From NCBI GenBank assembly GCA_945868505.1, contig CAMBLO010000001.1, positions 62,001-126,000 of the forward strand: a stretch of 64,000 nucleotides of DNA, in the 5' to 3' direction. Origin of the DNA: an uncultured Clostridia bacterium (GTDB lineage Bacteria; Bacillota; Clostridia; Lachnospirales; Anaerotignaceae). The position numbers and the translations under genes were made by a program. The notes below the pieces were generated by a model. That model ran no database searches. It was given only the letters and a program-made list of their open reading frames with translations, and was not told the origin of the DNA. This document shows positions 34,272 through 42,967 of the stretch, one piece after another; position 1 is the first letter of the stretch; each line of letters opens with the position of its first letter.

Positions 34272-35765
34272 ATGGGATTATTTGATTTTTTCAAAAAGAA
34301 ACCAGCAGCAGAAACCCCCGCGGTCGAAGAACAGCGGGAAGGCGTTGTGGAAATTGAAGGATTGGAAGTGGAAACGGACACGGAGAATGATGAAATCGTT
34401 CTGGATGTGGAAGGCAAGAAGGATATGAATGATGCTGTTCATGCAGTGATGGATGAAGAGGAAATTCAGATCGATCGCGCCGGTGAGGATATCCTCTATC
34501 AGGAAGATGCAGCCGAAGAAAATGAAATAGAAATCGAATTCATGGATGAAGAAGGTGAACTGCTGACAGCAGAAAACGAAGCAGAAGCGGAGGCCATTTT
34601 GGACGAACTGACAGACATGGCAGGGGAGATTTTAGCGGAAAAACCTCTGGCAGACGATGAAGTCGTTGTTGCTCTGGAGGACGGCGAGGTTTTTACAGCG
34701 GAAACAGAAGAAGATGCGATTGCCTTTGTGGAAGAGCTTTCCAATGTGGCGGAAGAACTGGCAGAGGAATGCAATCAGGAAGCACCTGCGGAAGAAACAA
34801 AGGAAGAACCTGCCAAGGAGGAAGCGGCAGAGGAAAAGCCTGCCAAAATGGGCTTTTTTGCCAAGCTGAAAGCAGGACTGGATAAAACAAGAAAGAACAT
34901 CCTTGGCGGCGTAGACGGTGTTCTGGGTGCCTTTACAAAGATTGATGAAGACCTCTTTGAAGAACTGGAAGAAGCCCTCATTATGGCAGACTTGGGCGTG
35001 CAGACCACCATGGATATCGTGGAAAACCTGCGGAAACGGGTGAAAAAGGAACGTGCCACAGACCCCGCAGTCATCAAGGATATGCTGATTGACGAGATTA
35101 CAGCCATTTTGGAAGAGGGTGCAGAGGAGGAAGAAAATCTGCCTTCTCCTTCCGTATTATTGGTGATTGGTGTCAATGGTGTTGGGAAAACAACGACCAT
35201 CGGCAAGCTTGCCCATAATTTCAAGGAGGACGGCAAATCTGTCCTGCTGGCGGCGGCGGATACCTTCCGCGCGGCGGCCATCGACCAGTTGGAGATTTGG
35301 GGCGAGCGTTCCGATATCCAAGTGGTGAAGCATGAGGAAAATTCCGACCCTGCGGCAGTTGTGTTTGATGCGGTCCATGAAGCGAGAAAGCAGAACGCAG
35401 ACCTGCTCATCTGCGACACGGCAGGCCGCTTGCATAACAAGAAAAACTTGATGGAAGAGCTGAAAAAGATTGCCCGTGTCATTGAAAGAGAATACCCCGC
35501 TGCCCATAAGGAGGTTTATTTGGTGCTGGATGCGACCACAGGCCAGAATGCTTTGCAGCAGGCGAAGCTATTCAAAGAAGTTGCCGATATCACAGGCATC
35601 GTGCTGACAAAGCTGGACGGTACAGCCAAGGGCGGCATCGTGGTAGCCATCAAGAGCGAATTACAGATTCCTGTACGCTATATCGGCGTAGGCGAGGGCA
35701 TCAACGATTTGCAGAAATTCAATGCGGCAGAATTTGCTGGTGCATTGTTTGGTAAGGAGGCGTAA
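34272..35765 (+). CDS. ftsY: Signal recognition particle receptor FtsY
   Basis: 497 residues, longer than Bacillus FtsY (~330) because of a very acidic N-terminal A domain (~1-190, Glu/Asp/Ala-rich). The NG GTPase domain follows, with GVNGVGKTTTIGKLA, ADTFRAAAIDQL, CDTAGRLHNKKNLMEEL and TKLDGTAKGG. FtsY docks SRP-ribosome complexes at the membrane. AAGGAGAAGG precedes the ATG. Confidence 0.96.
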   Translation: MGLFDFFKKKPAAETPAVEEQREGVVEIEGLEVETDTENDEIVLDVEGKKDMNDAVHAVMDEEEIQIDRAGEDILYQEDAAEENEIEIEFMDEEGELLTAENEAEAEAILDELTDMAGEILAEKPLADDEVVVALEDGEVFTAETEEDAIAFVEELSNVAEELAEECNQEAPAEETKEEPAKEEAAEEKPAKMGFFAKLKAGLDKTRKNILGGVDGVLGAFTKIDEDLFEELEEALIMADLGVQTTMDIVENLRKRVKKERATDPAVIKDMLIDEITAILEEGAEEEENLPSPSVLLVIGVNGVGKTTTIGKLAHNFKEDGKSVLLAAADTFRAAAIDQLEIWGERSDIQVVKHEENSDPAAVVFDAVHEARKQNADLLICDTAGRLHNKKNLMEELKKIARVIEREYPAAHKEVYLVLDATTGQNALQQAKLFKEVADITGIVLTKLDGTAKGGIVVAIKSELQIPVRYIGVGEGINDLQKFNAAEFAGALFGKEA

Positions 35766-35768
35766 GAA

Positions 35769-36503
35769 ATGTCCGAAGAAATCAAAAGAGAAAACGCCGT
35801 TTATGAATACGGTGAACCGGAACAGAGAACGGAACGCCGCCCCGCAAAGGTGACACCCTACGAAAGAGAGATTTGTCAGCACATGGAGGGGTTGTTCCCC
35901 CATCGTGTGACAAGGGTCTATCGTGAGATTGATTCCGAATTTCTGAATGTAAATGTTTATGTGATGAAAGCGCCCACAAAGAAGGACTTTCATGTCATTT
36001 ATACCACCGGCATGAGCGCGATGCCCATGACCCTGCCTCCGGAATTCCTGCCCCAATATAAGGATTTGGAACGGGCAGAATTGCTGCTGTTTTTGCCTGC
36101 GGAATGGGATATCCTGACGGGCTATGAAACAGATAAGGATGTGCCCGACCATCTTTGGTGGCCTGTGGGTCTGGTGAAATATCTGGCTCGTTTCCCCCAT
36201 GAATTCAAAACATGGCTGGGCTGGGGACATACTTTGCCCAATTCTGCCGATTGTGTGCCTTATGATGACAGCACGAAGCTTTGCGGCGTGATGCTGGGGG
36301 CGTTGCAGGAAAATATCAGCATGTTCCGCACAGAGGATGATACGCAGATCAATATGTACTGTGTGATGCCCTTGTATAAAGAAGAAATGGAATATCAGAA
36401 AAACGAAGGCACAGAAGCACTGATGCAGAAGCTGGCGGCATTGAATGGCTTTGGGATGATTGTATTCCCCGACCGCCCTAATGTTTGTGCAGAAGAAGAA
36501 TAA
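35769..36503 (+). CDS. Suppressor-of-fused (SUFU) domain protein
   Basis: 244 residues. The central part (WPVGLVKYLARFPHEFKTWLGWGHTLPN and ELLLFLPAEWD) fits the bacterial SUFU domain. Bacterial SUFU proteins are often found as immunity-type or stress-related proteins, but their biochemistry is poorly known. It starts 4 bp after ftsY with AAGGAGG, so it is co-transcribed with it, and ends at a strong terminator. Confidence 0.8.
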   Translation: MSEEIKRENAVYEYGEPEQRTERRPAKVTPYEREICQHMEGLFPHRVTRVYREIDSEFLNVNVYVMKAPTKKDFHVIYTTGMSAMPMTLPPEFLPQYKDLERAELLLFLPAEWDILTGYETDKDVPDHLWWPVGLVKYLARFPHEFKTWLGWGHTLPNSADCVPYDDSTKLCGVMLGALQENISMFRTEDDTQINMYCVMPLYKEEMEYQKNEGTEALMQKLAALNGFGMIVFPDRPNVCAEEE

Positions 36504-36528
36504 AAAGAACCCAAAAGGGTTCTTTTTT
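36502..36528 (+). terminator. Terminator of the smc-ftsY-SUFU transcript
   Basis: AAAAAGAACCC-AAAA-GGGTTCTTTTTT directly after the stop codon. Confidence 0.9.
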
Positions 36529-36546
36529 GTAGAAGCGTGAATTTTA

Positions 36547-36575
36547 TTGTAGAAACCGAAAAGATATGGTAAAGT
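36547..36575 (+). promoter_or_regulatory. Promoter of the type I toxin candidate
   Basis: TTGTAG, 17-bp spacer, TAAAGT with an upstream TGG. Confidence 0.55.
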
Positions 36576-36631
36576 GGATATGAGGATTATCGCTCGGCGG
36601 TTGGTCACTCTCTGAAAAGGGGGTGATGGTT

Positions 36632-36718
36632 ATGAATTATGTTACATATTCTGATTTGATTCAGATAGGTATCTTTCTCGTAACACTTATCGCCCTGTGC
36701 AAGCACGGGGATAGATAA
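36632..36718 (+). CDS. Putative holin-like type I toxin peptide
   Basis: 28 residues (30 if the ATG at 36626 is used): a short hydrophilic start, one hydrophobic helix (LIQIGIFLVTLIAL) and a basic tail (CKHGDR). AGGGGG lies 8 nt upstream. Size, hydrophobicity and the closing KxGD-type tail resemble the putative holin-like toxin family of Firmicutes. An antisense transcription unit overlaps its 3' untranslated region, as in txpA/ratA-type systems. Membrane depolarisation is the expected action if it is a toxin. Confidence 0.6.
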   Translation: MNYVTYSDLIQIGIFLVTLIALCKHGDR

Positions 36719-36805
36719 AAACATGACCGCCTAACTGAGTAGTTAGACGGTCTCTCCACAAAAAATCGGACTGACCGCCCTACCACAAGCGGTAATCCTT
36801 TTCTT
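36717..36805 (-). ncRNA. Candidate antisense RNA antitoxin
   Basis: On the minus strand a promoter at 36812-36840 would start an RNA near 36805, which runs to a hairpin (plus 36725-36752, 11-bp stem with one wobble) followed by a T-run. The RNA of about 89 nt is complementary to the 3' end of the toxin mRNA. Ends are inferred from the promoter and terminator only. Confidence 0.5.
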
Positions 36806-36811
36806 ACACTT

Positions 36812-36840
36812 ATAGTAGCATAAAAAAAGGAGTTTTACAA
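36812..36840 (-). promoter_or_regulatory. Promoter of the antisense RNA
   Basis: On the minus strand, TTGTAA, 17-bp spacer, TGC-TACTAT (extended -10). The -35 overlaps the stop codon of the Cys-rich ORF. Confidence 0.5.
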
Positions 36841-37014
36841 GCAAAACCTGTTGTTTCTATTGTGAAGGGAGCCTTGGCAGAAGTTTTCATCATCGGAACA
36901 GGGGGTATCCTCGGTGGTTTTCACTTTAGTGATGATACAGATTTTGCCATCCCAATATATACATTTGCCGCAAAGATTATAGGAAAGGTCTTTGTGGTTT
37001 TTTTGTTTTGCCAT
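36835..37014 (-). CDS. Small Cys-rich protein of unknown function
   Basis: 59 residues, MAKQKNHKDLSYNLCGKC onwards, with six cysteines (C15, C18, C26, C39, C46, C58) including a CGKC pair followed by IYWDGKIC, which suggests a metal site or disulfides. AAAGGAGG lies 8 nt before the ATG, making the ORF credible despite its length. A longer frame on the plus strand (36862-37071) lacks a ribosome site. A 20-bp palindrome sits directly upstream. No family is recognised. Confidence 0.6.
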   Translation of the reverse strand: MAKQKNHKDLSYNLCGKCIYWDGKICIITKVKTTEDTPCSDDENFCQGSLHNRNNRFCL

Positions 37015-37031
37015 ATTTTATGCCTCCTTTG

Positions 37032-37051
37032 TCAAAAAGTGTACTTTTTGA
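37032..37051. repeat. 20-bp near-palindrome, copy 1
   Basis: TCAAAAAGTGTACTTTTTGA. The same sequence, one base different and inverted, occurs at 37168-37187. It lies between the Cys-rich ORF and the recombinase stop codon. Confidence 0.6.
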
Positions 37052-37076
37052 TAAAAACTGTTTTCGGATAAATTGA

Positions 37077-37841
<765 letters not shown>

Positions 37842-37974
37842 TCAAAAGAAATCAACTTATTGAGAAAAGTATTGGCAGAAGATTTGAGAAAAATTGAAAA
37901 ATCATAGAACCTTTTTCTTCTTTTTTCTCTCTTTATAGCAGATGCATCGAATGAAACAGAAAGGAGGCTTTGCC

Positions 37975-38541
37975 TTGGATATCAATGAAACAGCGGCATG
38001 GGTCAAACGGCTGCAAAAGGGCGATGATACAGCCTTTGACACTCTTTTTGCCGCATATCAGAAACAGGCGGTGCGCACCGCTGCCCTTATCACCGGGGAA
38101 ACGACTCTGGCGGAAGATGTGGCACAAGAAGCCTTCGTGAGTTGTCTGCTCCATATTAAGGACTTGAAGGAGCCGACCCGATTCAAATCGTGGTTTTTCC
38201 GCATCCTCACCAGATGTGCGTGGAAGGCCATGGAACAAAAAATACCGTCGGTGGATTGGGGTGAAGCCTTGGAAAAGCTGATGCCCTTCGCATCGGATAC
38301 TTATCCCAGTGAAAAGGAGGCTGTCTATGAAAAGCTCTATCAGGCATTGGATGGACTGGGGAAAAAACAGCGTACCACCATCATCCTGTATTATTTCAAT
38401 GACCTTTCCATACGGGAGATTGCCGAAGCGACTTCCTCCTTGGAAGGTACGGTAAAAACAAGGCTTTTTGCGGCAAAACGACGGCTGAAACGGGCACTGG
38501 AAGCAGACGGACAGAAGGGGGCAGAACTATATGAAATCTGA
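37975..38541 (+). CDS. ECF-type RNA polymerase sigma factor
   Basis: 188 residues. Region 2 (DTAFDTLFAAYQKQAVRTAALIT, AEDVAQEAFVSCLLHI) and region 4 (KKQRTTIILYYFNDLSIREIAEATSSLEGTVKTRLFAAKRRL, split over ~130-172) are both present. The TTG start is 7 nt after AAAGGAGG. The next gene overlaps by 11 bp and encodes a membrane protein typical of an anti-sigma factor. The inducing stress is unknown. Confidence 0.88.
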   Translation: MDINETAAWVKRLQKGDDTAFDTLFAAYQKQAVRTAALITGETTLAEDVAQEAFVSCLLHIKDLKEPTRFKSWFFRILTRCAWKAMEQKIPSVDWGEALEKLMPFASDTYPSEKEAVYEKLYQALDGLGKKQRTTIILYYFNDLSIREIAEATSSLEGTVKTRLFAAKRRLKRALEADGQKGAELYEI

Positions 38542-39268
38542 TTTTGATAAATGGATGAAGGAGGCTTTGGCGGAAAGGGTGCAGAATGTGGAGCCATCCG
38601 CACAAATGCTGGAAAATATCCGAAAGGAAGCGGAAGAGAGAAGAAAGGAGACTGGTTTTATGAAATTTGGTATGAAAAAAATCGTGGCAGTGGCGGCGGT
38701 ATGTGTGATGTCTGTGACAGCCTATGCGGCGACACAGTTAGCTGGTGTATCCGTAGGGACAACAAATAATATTACGGCTTACGAAGATGTGGCAAAGGCA
38801 GAAAAGAAGCTGGATATGGATGCGAAATATGTAGAATGCTTCGACAACGGCTTTACCTTTGACAGAGCAGGTACAGGGCAGGAACAGGGAAAGGACGAGG
38901 AAGGTAATTCCATTGGCAATGCTTACAACGTACTTGCTATCAGCTATAAAAATGAGGAAGGGCAGATTCTGCATTTCTCTGTACAGGATGGGAATTCCTT
39001 TGTTGATGCAGGACAGGAGGCATTAACTGGCTATACAGTCACCGCTAATAAATTCGTTCCCCCTGATTATGAACTGACAGAAGAGGATAAGGAAATGCAG
39101 GAAGCAGGAGAACTGAACATCGCTTTTGGCTCTGAAAAAGTAGAACTGATGACCTATGAAAGCTATTACTGGCAGGACGGCGGTCTGTATTATAGCTTAG
39201 GTGCCTTCGATTGTGACTTTGGCGAAGCTTCCATGAGGGATATGGCAGCACAGATTATGGCAGAATAA
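38531..39268 (+). CDS. Probable membrane anti-sigma factor
   Basis: 245 residues. A cytoplasmic N-terminus (~1-48, charged helices able to hold the sigma factor), one membrane segment (IVAVAAVCVMSVTAYAA) and an extracellular domain of ~170 residues with no recognised fold. Gene overlap with the ECF sigma and topology support the anti-sigma assignment; no zinc HxxxCxxC motif is visible. Confidence 0.7.
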   Translation: MKSDFDKWMKEALAERVQNVEPSAQMLENIRKEAEERRKETGFMKFGMKKIVAVAAVCVMSVTAYAATQLAGVSVGTTNNITAYEDVAKAEKKLDMDAKYVECFDNGFTFDRAGTGQEQGKDEEGNSIGNAYNVLAISYKNEEGQILHFSVQDGNSFVDAGQEALTGYTVTANKFVPPDYELTEEDKEMQEAGELNIAFGSEKVELMTYESYYWQDGGLYYSLGAFDCDFGEASMRDMAAQIMAE

Positions 39269-39291
39269 AAGAATGGAGAAAGAGGCTTTTC

Positions 39292-39319
39292 AAGAGAGGT
39301 TTTTCAACCTCTCTTTTTT
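39292..39319 (+). terminator. Terminator after the anti-sigma gene
   Basis: AAGAGAGGTT / AACCTCTCTT with a TTTTC-type loop and a T-run. Confidence 0.85.
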
Positions 39320-39363
39320 GTGCCGATTTTTGTCGGCGCATTTTTCTTTTCCAATCAGCAAAA

Positions 39364-39396
39364 TCGACAGATTTCACCGTCTCGTCCGCCTATAAT
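39364..39396 (+). promoter_or_regulatory. Spo0A-type promoter of spoIIGA-sigE
   Basis: TCGACA and TATAAT are separated by 21 bp, close to the unusual 22-bp spacing of the Bacillus spoIIG promoter, which needs phosphorylated Spo0A. 0A-box-like sequences (7 of 9 matches) lie at 39329-39337 and, on the minus strand, across the -35. Confidence 0.5.
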
Positions 39397-39416
39397 CAAA
39401 ACTATGGAGGAAAGCT

Positions 39417-40274
39417 ATGGAACCAACGATTTACATAGATGTATTGTTTTTCGTGACTTGGGGCATGGATGCCTTCCTGCTTTGGGCGGCGGGGCGCATC
39501 GCTGGCTTTCGGGGAAAGAATTGGCGTGTCCTTCTGGGCGGGCTCCTTTCGGCGGTGCTATATTGCGGATGGCTCTGCCTGTTTCGGAAAAACGGCGGCT
39601 TGCTCCTTTCTCTGGTACTGCTAGCGGTAGGAACGGCGGCTGCCTATTTTCCGAAACGGCTACGAAATTTCCTGCGGCTTTTTGGGGCGGCATTGCTAGC
39701 GTCCTTCCTGATGGGGGGCGGTGTGAATGTGTTGTTCACTATGACCCAAGCCCAGCGGTTTTTCGGACAGGGCATCGTTCTGCGAAAGGGATATCCATGG
39801 TGGCTGCTGCCTTGGTCGGTAATTACGGCGTATCTCCTGCTAAAATTGGGCGCAAGATGGATGGAAAGCCATATCCAACGCAGGCGGGAGTTTTGCACGG
39901 TAACTGTCCTCTGGCGGGGAAAGCGAGCAGAGGGACGCACCCTCATTGACACAGGAAATGGCTTGCGGCAACGGGACGGGCGAGGGGTAGCCGTTTTAGA
40001 GATTGCCGCTTTACTGCCTCTTTTTACGGCAGAGGAAAGCGTCTGTATCCTTTCCGGGCAGATGGAAGGGCTCGGTCTGGAGTTTCTTCCCTTTACCAGT
40101 TTGGGCAACCCCGACGGAAAGCTCTGGGGCATACGGGCGGAGCAGTTGATTTTATCCTTCGGAGAAAAAAACATCATACATAAAAATATATTTCTGGGCA
40201 TTTCTATGGAAGCATTTACAGGGTCTTATGAAGGGCTGGTGCCGCCCTGTTTATTAGAGGAGGAATCAGGATGA
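39417..40274 (+). CDS. spoIIGA: Sporulation sigma-E factor-processing peptidase SpoIIGA
   Basis: 285 residues. Five membrane segments in the first ~150 residues are followed by an aspartic-protease-like domain with the catalytic DTGN motif ([10 protein letters not shown]). It cleaves pro-sigma-E in the mother cell. ATG after ATGGAGG; stop overlaps the sigE start. Confidence 0.93.
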   Translation: MEPTIYIDVLFFVTWGMDAFLLWAAGRIAGFRGKNWRVLLGGLLSAVLYCGWLCLFRKNGGLLLSLVLLAVGTAAAYFPKRLRNFLRLFGAALLASFLMGGGVNVLFTMTQAQRFFGQGIVLRKGYPWWLLPWSVITAYLLLKLGARWMESHIQRRREFCTVTVLWRGKRAEGRTLIDTGNGLRQRDGRGVAVLEIAALLPLFTAEESVCILSGQMEGLGLEFLPFTSLGNPDGKLWGIRAEQLILSFGEKNIIHKNIFLGISMEAFTGSYEGLVPPCLLEEESG

Positions 40275-41005
40275 AAGAATGGAAGTATCTGCTGTTTTTG
40301 GCAAAATACCATGCAGAACGGCTGTTAAAACGGCTGTTTGCCAAAGGGGAGGGCGTCTTTTATATCGGGGGCAGCGATGTGTTTCCGCCGCCGCTGAAGC
40401 CGGAGGAAGAGGCGGTTCTTTTGGAGCAGCTTGGCGGGGAGGATGATGTGACGGTGAAGTCTGTCCTCATCGAGCGGAATCTGCGGCTGGTGGTCTATAT
40501 CGCCCGAAAATTTGAAAATACGGGAATCAACGTGGAGGATTTGATTTCCATTGGGACCATTGGCTTGATTAAGGCAATCAACACTTTCAAGGTAGATAAA
40601 AAAATCAAGCTGGCGACCTATGCCTCCCGCTGTATCGAAAATGAAATTTTGATGTATTTGAGACGAAACAGCAAGACAAAATCGGAGGTTTCCATCGATG
40701 AACCTTTGAATGTGGACTGGGAAGGAAACGAATTGCTCCTTTCGGATATCCTTGGCACGGAAAACGATATCATCACCAAGAATATCGAGGAAGAAGTAGA
40801 TCGGGAGTTGCTGAACAATGCCATGCAGAAGCTGAGCGGCAGGGAGCGGCGGATTGTGGAAATGCGGTTCGGCATACTGCCGGAGACGACGGAAAAAACC
40901 CAAAAGGAGGTGGCGGATATTTTGGGGATTTCCCAATCCTATATTTCCCGTTTGGAAAAGAAAATCATGAATCGTTTGAAAAAGGAAATGAATAAATTGA
41001 TGTAA
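40271..41005 (+). CDS. sigE: Sporulation sigma factor SigE
   Basis: 244 residues. The N-terminal pro-sequence (~27 residues, amphipathic, [19 protein letters not shown]) is removed by SpoIIGA. Regions 2 ([34 protein letters not shown], split over ~70-105), 3 and 4 ([23 protein letters not shown]) are complete. It directs early mother-cell transcription, including spoIVA and spoIIIA in this window. Confidence 0.96.
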   Translation: MKEWKYLLFLAKYHAERLLKRLFAKGEGVFYIGGSDVFPPPLKPEEEAVLLEQLGGEDDVTVKSVLIERNLRLVVYIARKFENTGINVEDLISIGTIGLIKAINTFKVDKKIKLATYASRCIENEILMYLRRNSKTKSEVSIDEPLNVDWEGNELLLSDILGTENDIITKNIEEEVDRELLNNAMQKLSGRERRIVEMRFGILPETTEKTQKEVADILGISQSYISRLEKKIMNRLKKEMNKLM

Positions 41006-41010
41006 AAGTT

Positions 41011-41037
41011 GACCTCTCTGGATGAGAGGTCATTTTT
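41011..41037. terminator. Bidirectional terminator after sigE
   Basis: GACCTCTC / GAGAGGTC with T-runs on both strands. It also serves the small minus-strand ORF. Confidence 0.8.
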
Positions 41038-41203
41038 ATGTGTCCTGATAGTGGAGAGGTTCGTAATCCGCATTTTTCATTTTCCCAAAGCCTCTGTCCA
41101 AATATTGCTGATTCCCGTTTCTGCCGCTGCGGCTGATGATGCGGGTACTTTCCCGCATAGGCTGAGCCGTGGGGATACCGTTTCTATTTTCCGTCACTTG
41201 CAT
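41036..41203 (-). CDS. Small polar protein between sigE and sigG
   Basis: 55 residues, MQVTENRNGIPTAQPMREST onwards, rich in Arg, Asn, Gln and Ser, with no hydrophobic segment. AAAGGATG precedes the ATG and a terminator follows the stop, so it has the frame of a genuine gene. It is antisense to the sigE-sigG gap. The location hints at a sporulation role, but nothing in the sequence proves it. Confidence 0.5.
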   Translation of the reverse strand: MQVTENRNGIPTAQPMRESTRIISRSGRNGNQQYLDRGFGKMKNADYEPLHYQDT

Positions 41204-41297
41204 AAAATCATCCTTTCTTTTTTGTTAGGATGGGAATTTTGGTCGTTTTCTATGCATCTGAGGCGGAATGTCCATGGAAAATGGCGAGATTTGTTTC

Positions 41298-41326
41298 GTA
41301 TATTTTCCCCCGCCCAAGGAGATTTT
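41298..41326 (+). promoter_or_regulatory. Sigma-F/sigma-G-like promoter of sigG
   Basis: GTATA, 15-bp spacer, GGAGATTTT (forespore consensus GG-NN-A at the -10), 33 bp before the sigG start. Confidence 0.5.
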
Positions 41327-41359
41327 ATAAGTATATCTTTGAACGAACGGAGTGATAAG

Positions 41360-42136
41360 ATGGCTTATTACGGCAAGGTGGAAATCAGTGGTGTTAATAC
41401 GGCTTCCCTGCCTGTCCTGACGGGGACAGAAGCCCGGGAATTATTCATAAAATGCAGAGAAGGGGATGAAACGGCAAGACAGAAGCTCATCGAGGGCAAT
41501 CTGCGGTTGGTGCTGAGCATCATCAAGCGATTTGAAAACCGAAATGAAAATATGGATGATTTGTTTCAAATCGGGGTGGTGGGGCTCATCAAAGCCATTG
41601 ATAATTTCAATATTGATATGGACGTGATGCCCTCTACTTATTTTTGCCCCATGATTATCGGGGAAATTCGCAGATATTTACGGGATAATAATACCATTCG
41701 GGTCAGCCGCTCCCTGCGGGATACGGCATATAAAGCCTTGCAGGTGAAGGAACGGCTGACGGCAGAGAATGAAAAGGAGCCCAGCGTGGAGGAAATTGCC
41801 AAGGAAATGGGGTTGACACGGGAAAATGTGGTTATGGCTATGGATGCCATCCAAGATCCTGTGTCCCTTTTTGAGCCCATCTATCACGACGGCGGGGATA
41901 TGTTGTTTGTCATGGATCAGGTCAGCGATGAGAAAAACGGAGACAAGCTCTGGCTGGAAAATCTTTCCCTGAATGAAGCCATGAATCACCTTTCCGAACG
42001 GGAAAAGAAAATCGTGAACCTGCGGTTTTTTGAAGGAAAGACCCAGACAGAGGTCAGCAGCGAAATCGGAATCAGTCAGGCACAGGTTTCCCGCTTGGAA
42101 AAGAGTGCGTTACAACACATGAGGAAATTCATGTAA
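41360..42136 (+). CDS. sigG: Sporulation sigma factor SigG
   Basis: 258 residues, full length. MAYYGKVEISGVNTASLPVL is the typical SigG start. Region 2 (NLRLVLSIIKRFENRNENMDDLFQIGVVGLIKAI, split over ~50-84) and region 4 (TQTEVSSEIGISQAQVSRLEKSAL) are clear. It drives late forespore transcription. ATG 41360 follows GGAGTGA; the frame is open upstream through the promoter but is not coding there. Confidence 0.96.
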   Translation: MAYYGKVEISGVNTASLPVLTGTEARELFIKCREGDETARQKLIEGNLRLVLSIIKRFENRNENMDDLFQIGVVGLIKAIDNFNIDMDVMPSTYFCPMIIGEIRRYLRDNNTIRVSRSLRDTAYKALQVKERLTAENEKEPSVEEIAKEMGLTRENVVMAMDAIQDPVSLFEPIYHDGGDMLFVMDQVSDEKNGDKLWLENLSLNEAMNHLSEREKKIVNLRFFEGKTQTEVSSEIGISQAQVSRLEKSALQHMRKFM

Positions 42137-42342
42137 GAAAGCCCCGTCAAGCGGCTGCGGAAGTGGGAGTGCGATAGCACGGAGCAATCGGCTTTCAAGG
42201 CAATCTGCCCTTCAACCAATCGAAAAGTATGGACATTTTTCTTCTGATAGGATAAAATGAAAAAGAATAATGGGATGGTTTGTGGATTTTTTATTTCCAT
42301 CCCAAAAGAATAGAAAATCACGACGATCAGGAGGAAAATAAA
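42137..42342 (+). other. Intergenic region with two hairpins after sigG
   Basis: GAAAGCC / GGCTTTC enclose 42137-42196 with an inner GTGC-GATA-GCAC. TGGGATGG / CCATCCCA (about 42271-42303) lie before the hydrolase ribosome site. No gene is seen. Confidence 0.35.
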
Positions 42343-42885
42343 ATGAGAATTTTTGCAGAAGATACAGCGGCTTTGATTATCGACTTTCAGGAAAAACTGG
42401 TTCCCGCTATCGCAAACAATGAAGAAATCGTAGCAAAATCCGCTACTTTCGTAAAAGGTCTGAAGGAACTGGGTGTCCCCATGGCGGTAACACAGCAGTA
42501 CACAAAGGGTCTGGGTGAAACAGTACCTGCAATCAAGGAAGCATTGGGCGAATTCACACCCATGGAAAAAACATCCTTCTCCGCACTGGGCTGCGAAGAA
42601 TTTGTGGCTTGGGTCAAGGCACAGGGCAAAAAGACAATTCTAGTTTGCGGCGTAGAAGCCCATATCTGTGTGCTGCAGAGCATCATCGATCTGATTCGCG
42701 AAGGCTACCGTGTATTCATCGTGGCTGACTGCGTAGGCTCCAGAATGGTTTATAACAAAGACTATGCAATCCAGAGAGCAACACAGGAAGGTGCATTCGT
42801 GACTACTTGCGAAGGTGCGCTGTATGAAATGGTTCAGGGTGCAGGCACACCTCATTTCAAAGCTATTTCCAAGCTGACAAAATAA
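42343..42885 (+). CDS. Isochorismatase-like cysteine hydrolase
   Basis: 180 residues. The catalytic triad elements are in place: Asp in LIIDFQEKLV, Lys in MEKTSFSAL and Cys in CGVEAHICVLQ, with the cis-peptide GVEAH. Members hydrolyse amides or related bonds (nicotinamidase, YcaC-like). Substrate unknown. CAGGAGG precedes the ATG; codon use is strongly biased, suggesting good expression. Confidence 0.88.
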   Translation: MRIFAEDTAALIIDFQEKLVPAIANNEEIVAKSATFVKGLKELGVPMAVTQQYTKGLGETVPAIKEALGEFTPMEKTSFSALGCEEFVAWVKAQGKKTILVCGVEAHICVLQSIIDLIREGYRVFIVADCVGSRMVYNKDYAIQRATQEGAFVTTCEGALYEMVQGAGTPHFKAISKLTK

Positions 42886-42901
42886 GAAACGACCAACAAA
42901 G

Positions 42902-42932
42902 CGGTCGGCGGTTTTTGACGCCGACCGTTTCT
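42902..42932 (+). terminator. Terminator after the isochorismatase-like gene
   Basis: CGGTCGGCG / CGCCGACCG with an 8-nt loop and TTTCTT. Confidence 0.8.
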
Positions 42933-42967
42933 TATAAACCGAATTTCTCTTGCAGGGAGGGAGAAAG

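Noticed and set aside
34499..34774. Ser-rich frame opposite the FtsY acidic domain
   Set aside because: Complement of Glu/Ala codons (GAA/GCA read as TTC/TGC-type codons); no start signal.
36862..37071. 69-codon plus-strand frame
   Set aside because: No ribosome site; the opposite strand has a 59-residue ORF with a strong one.
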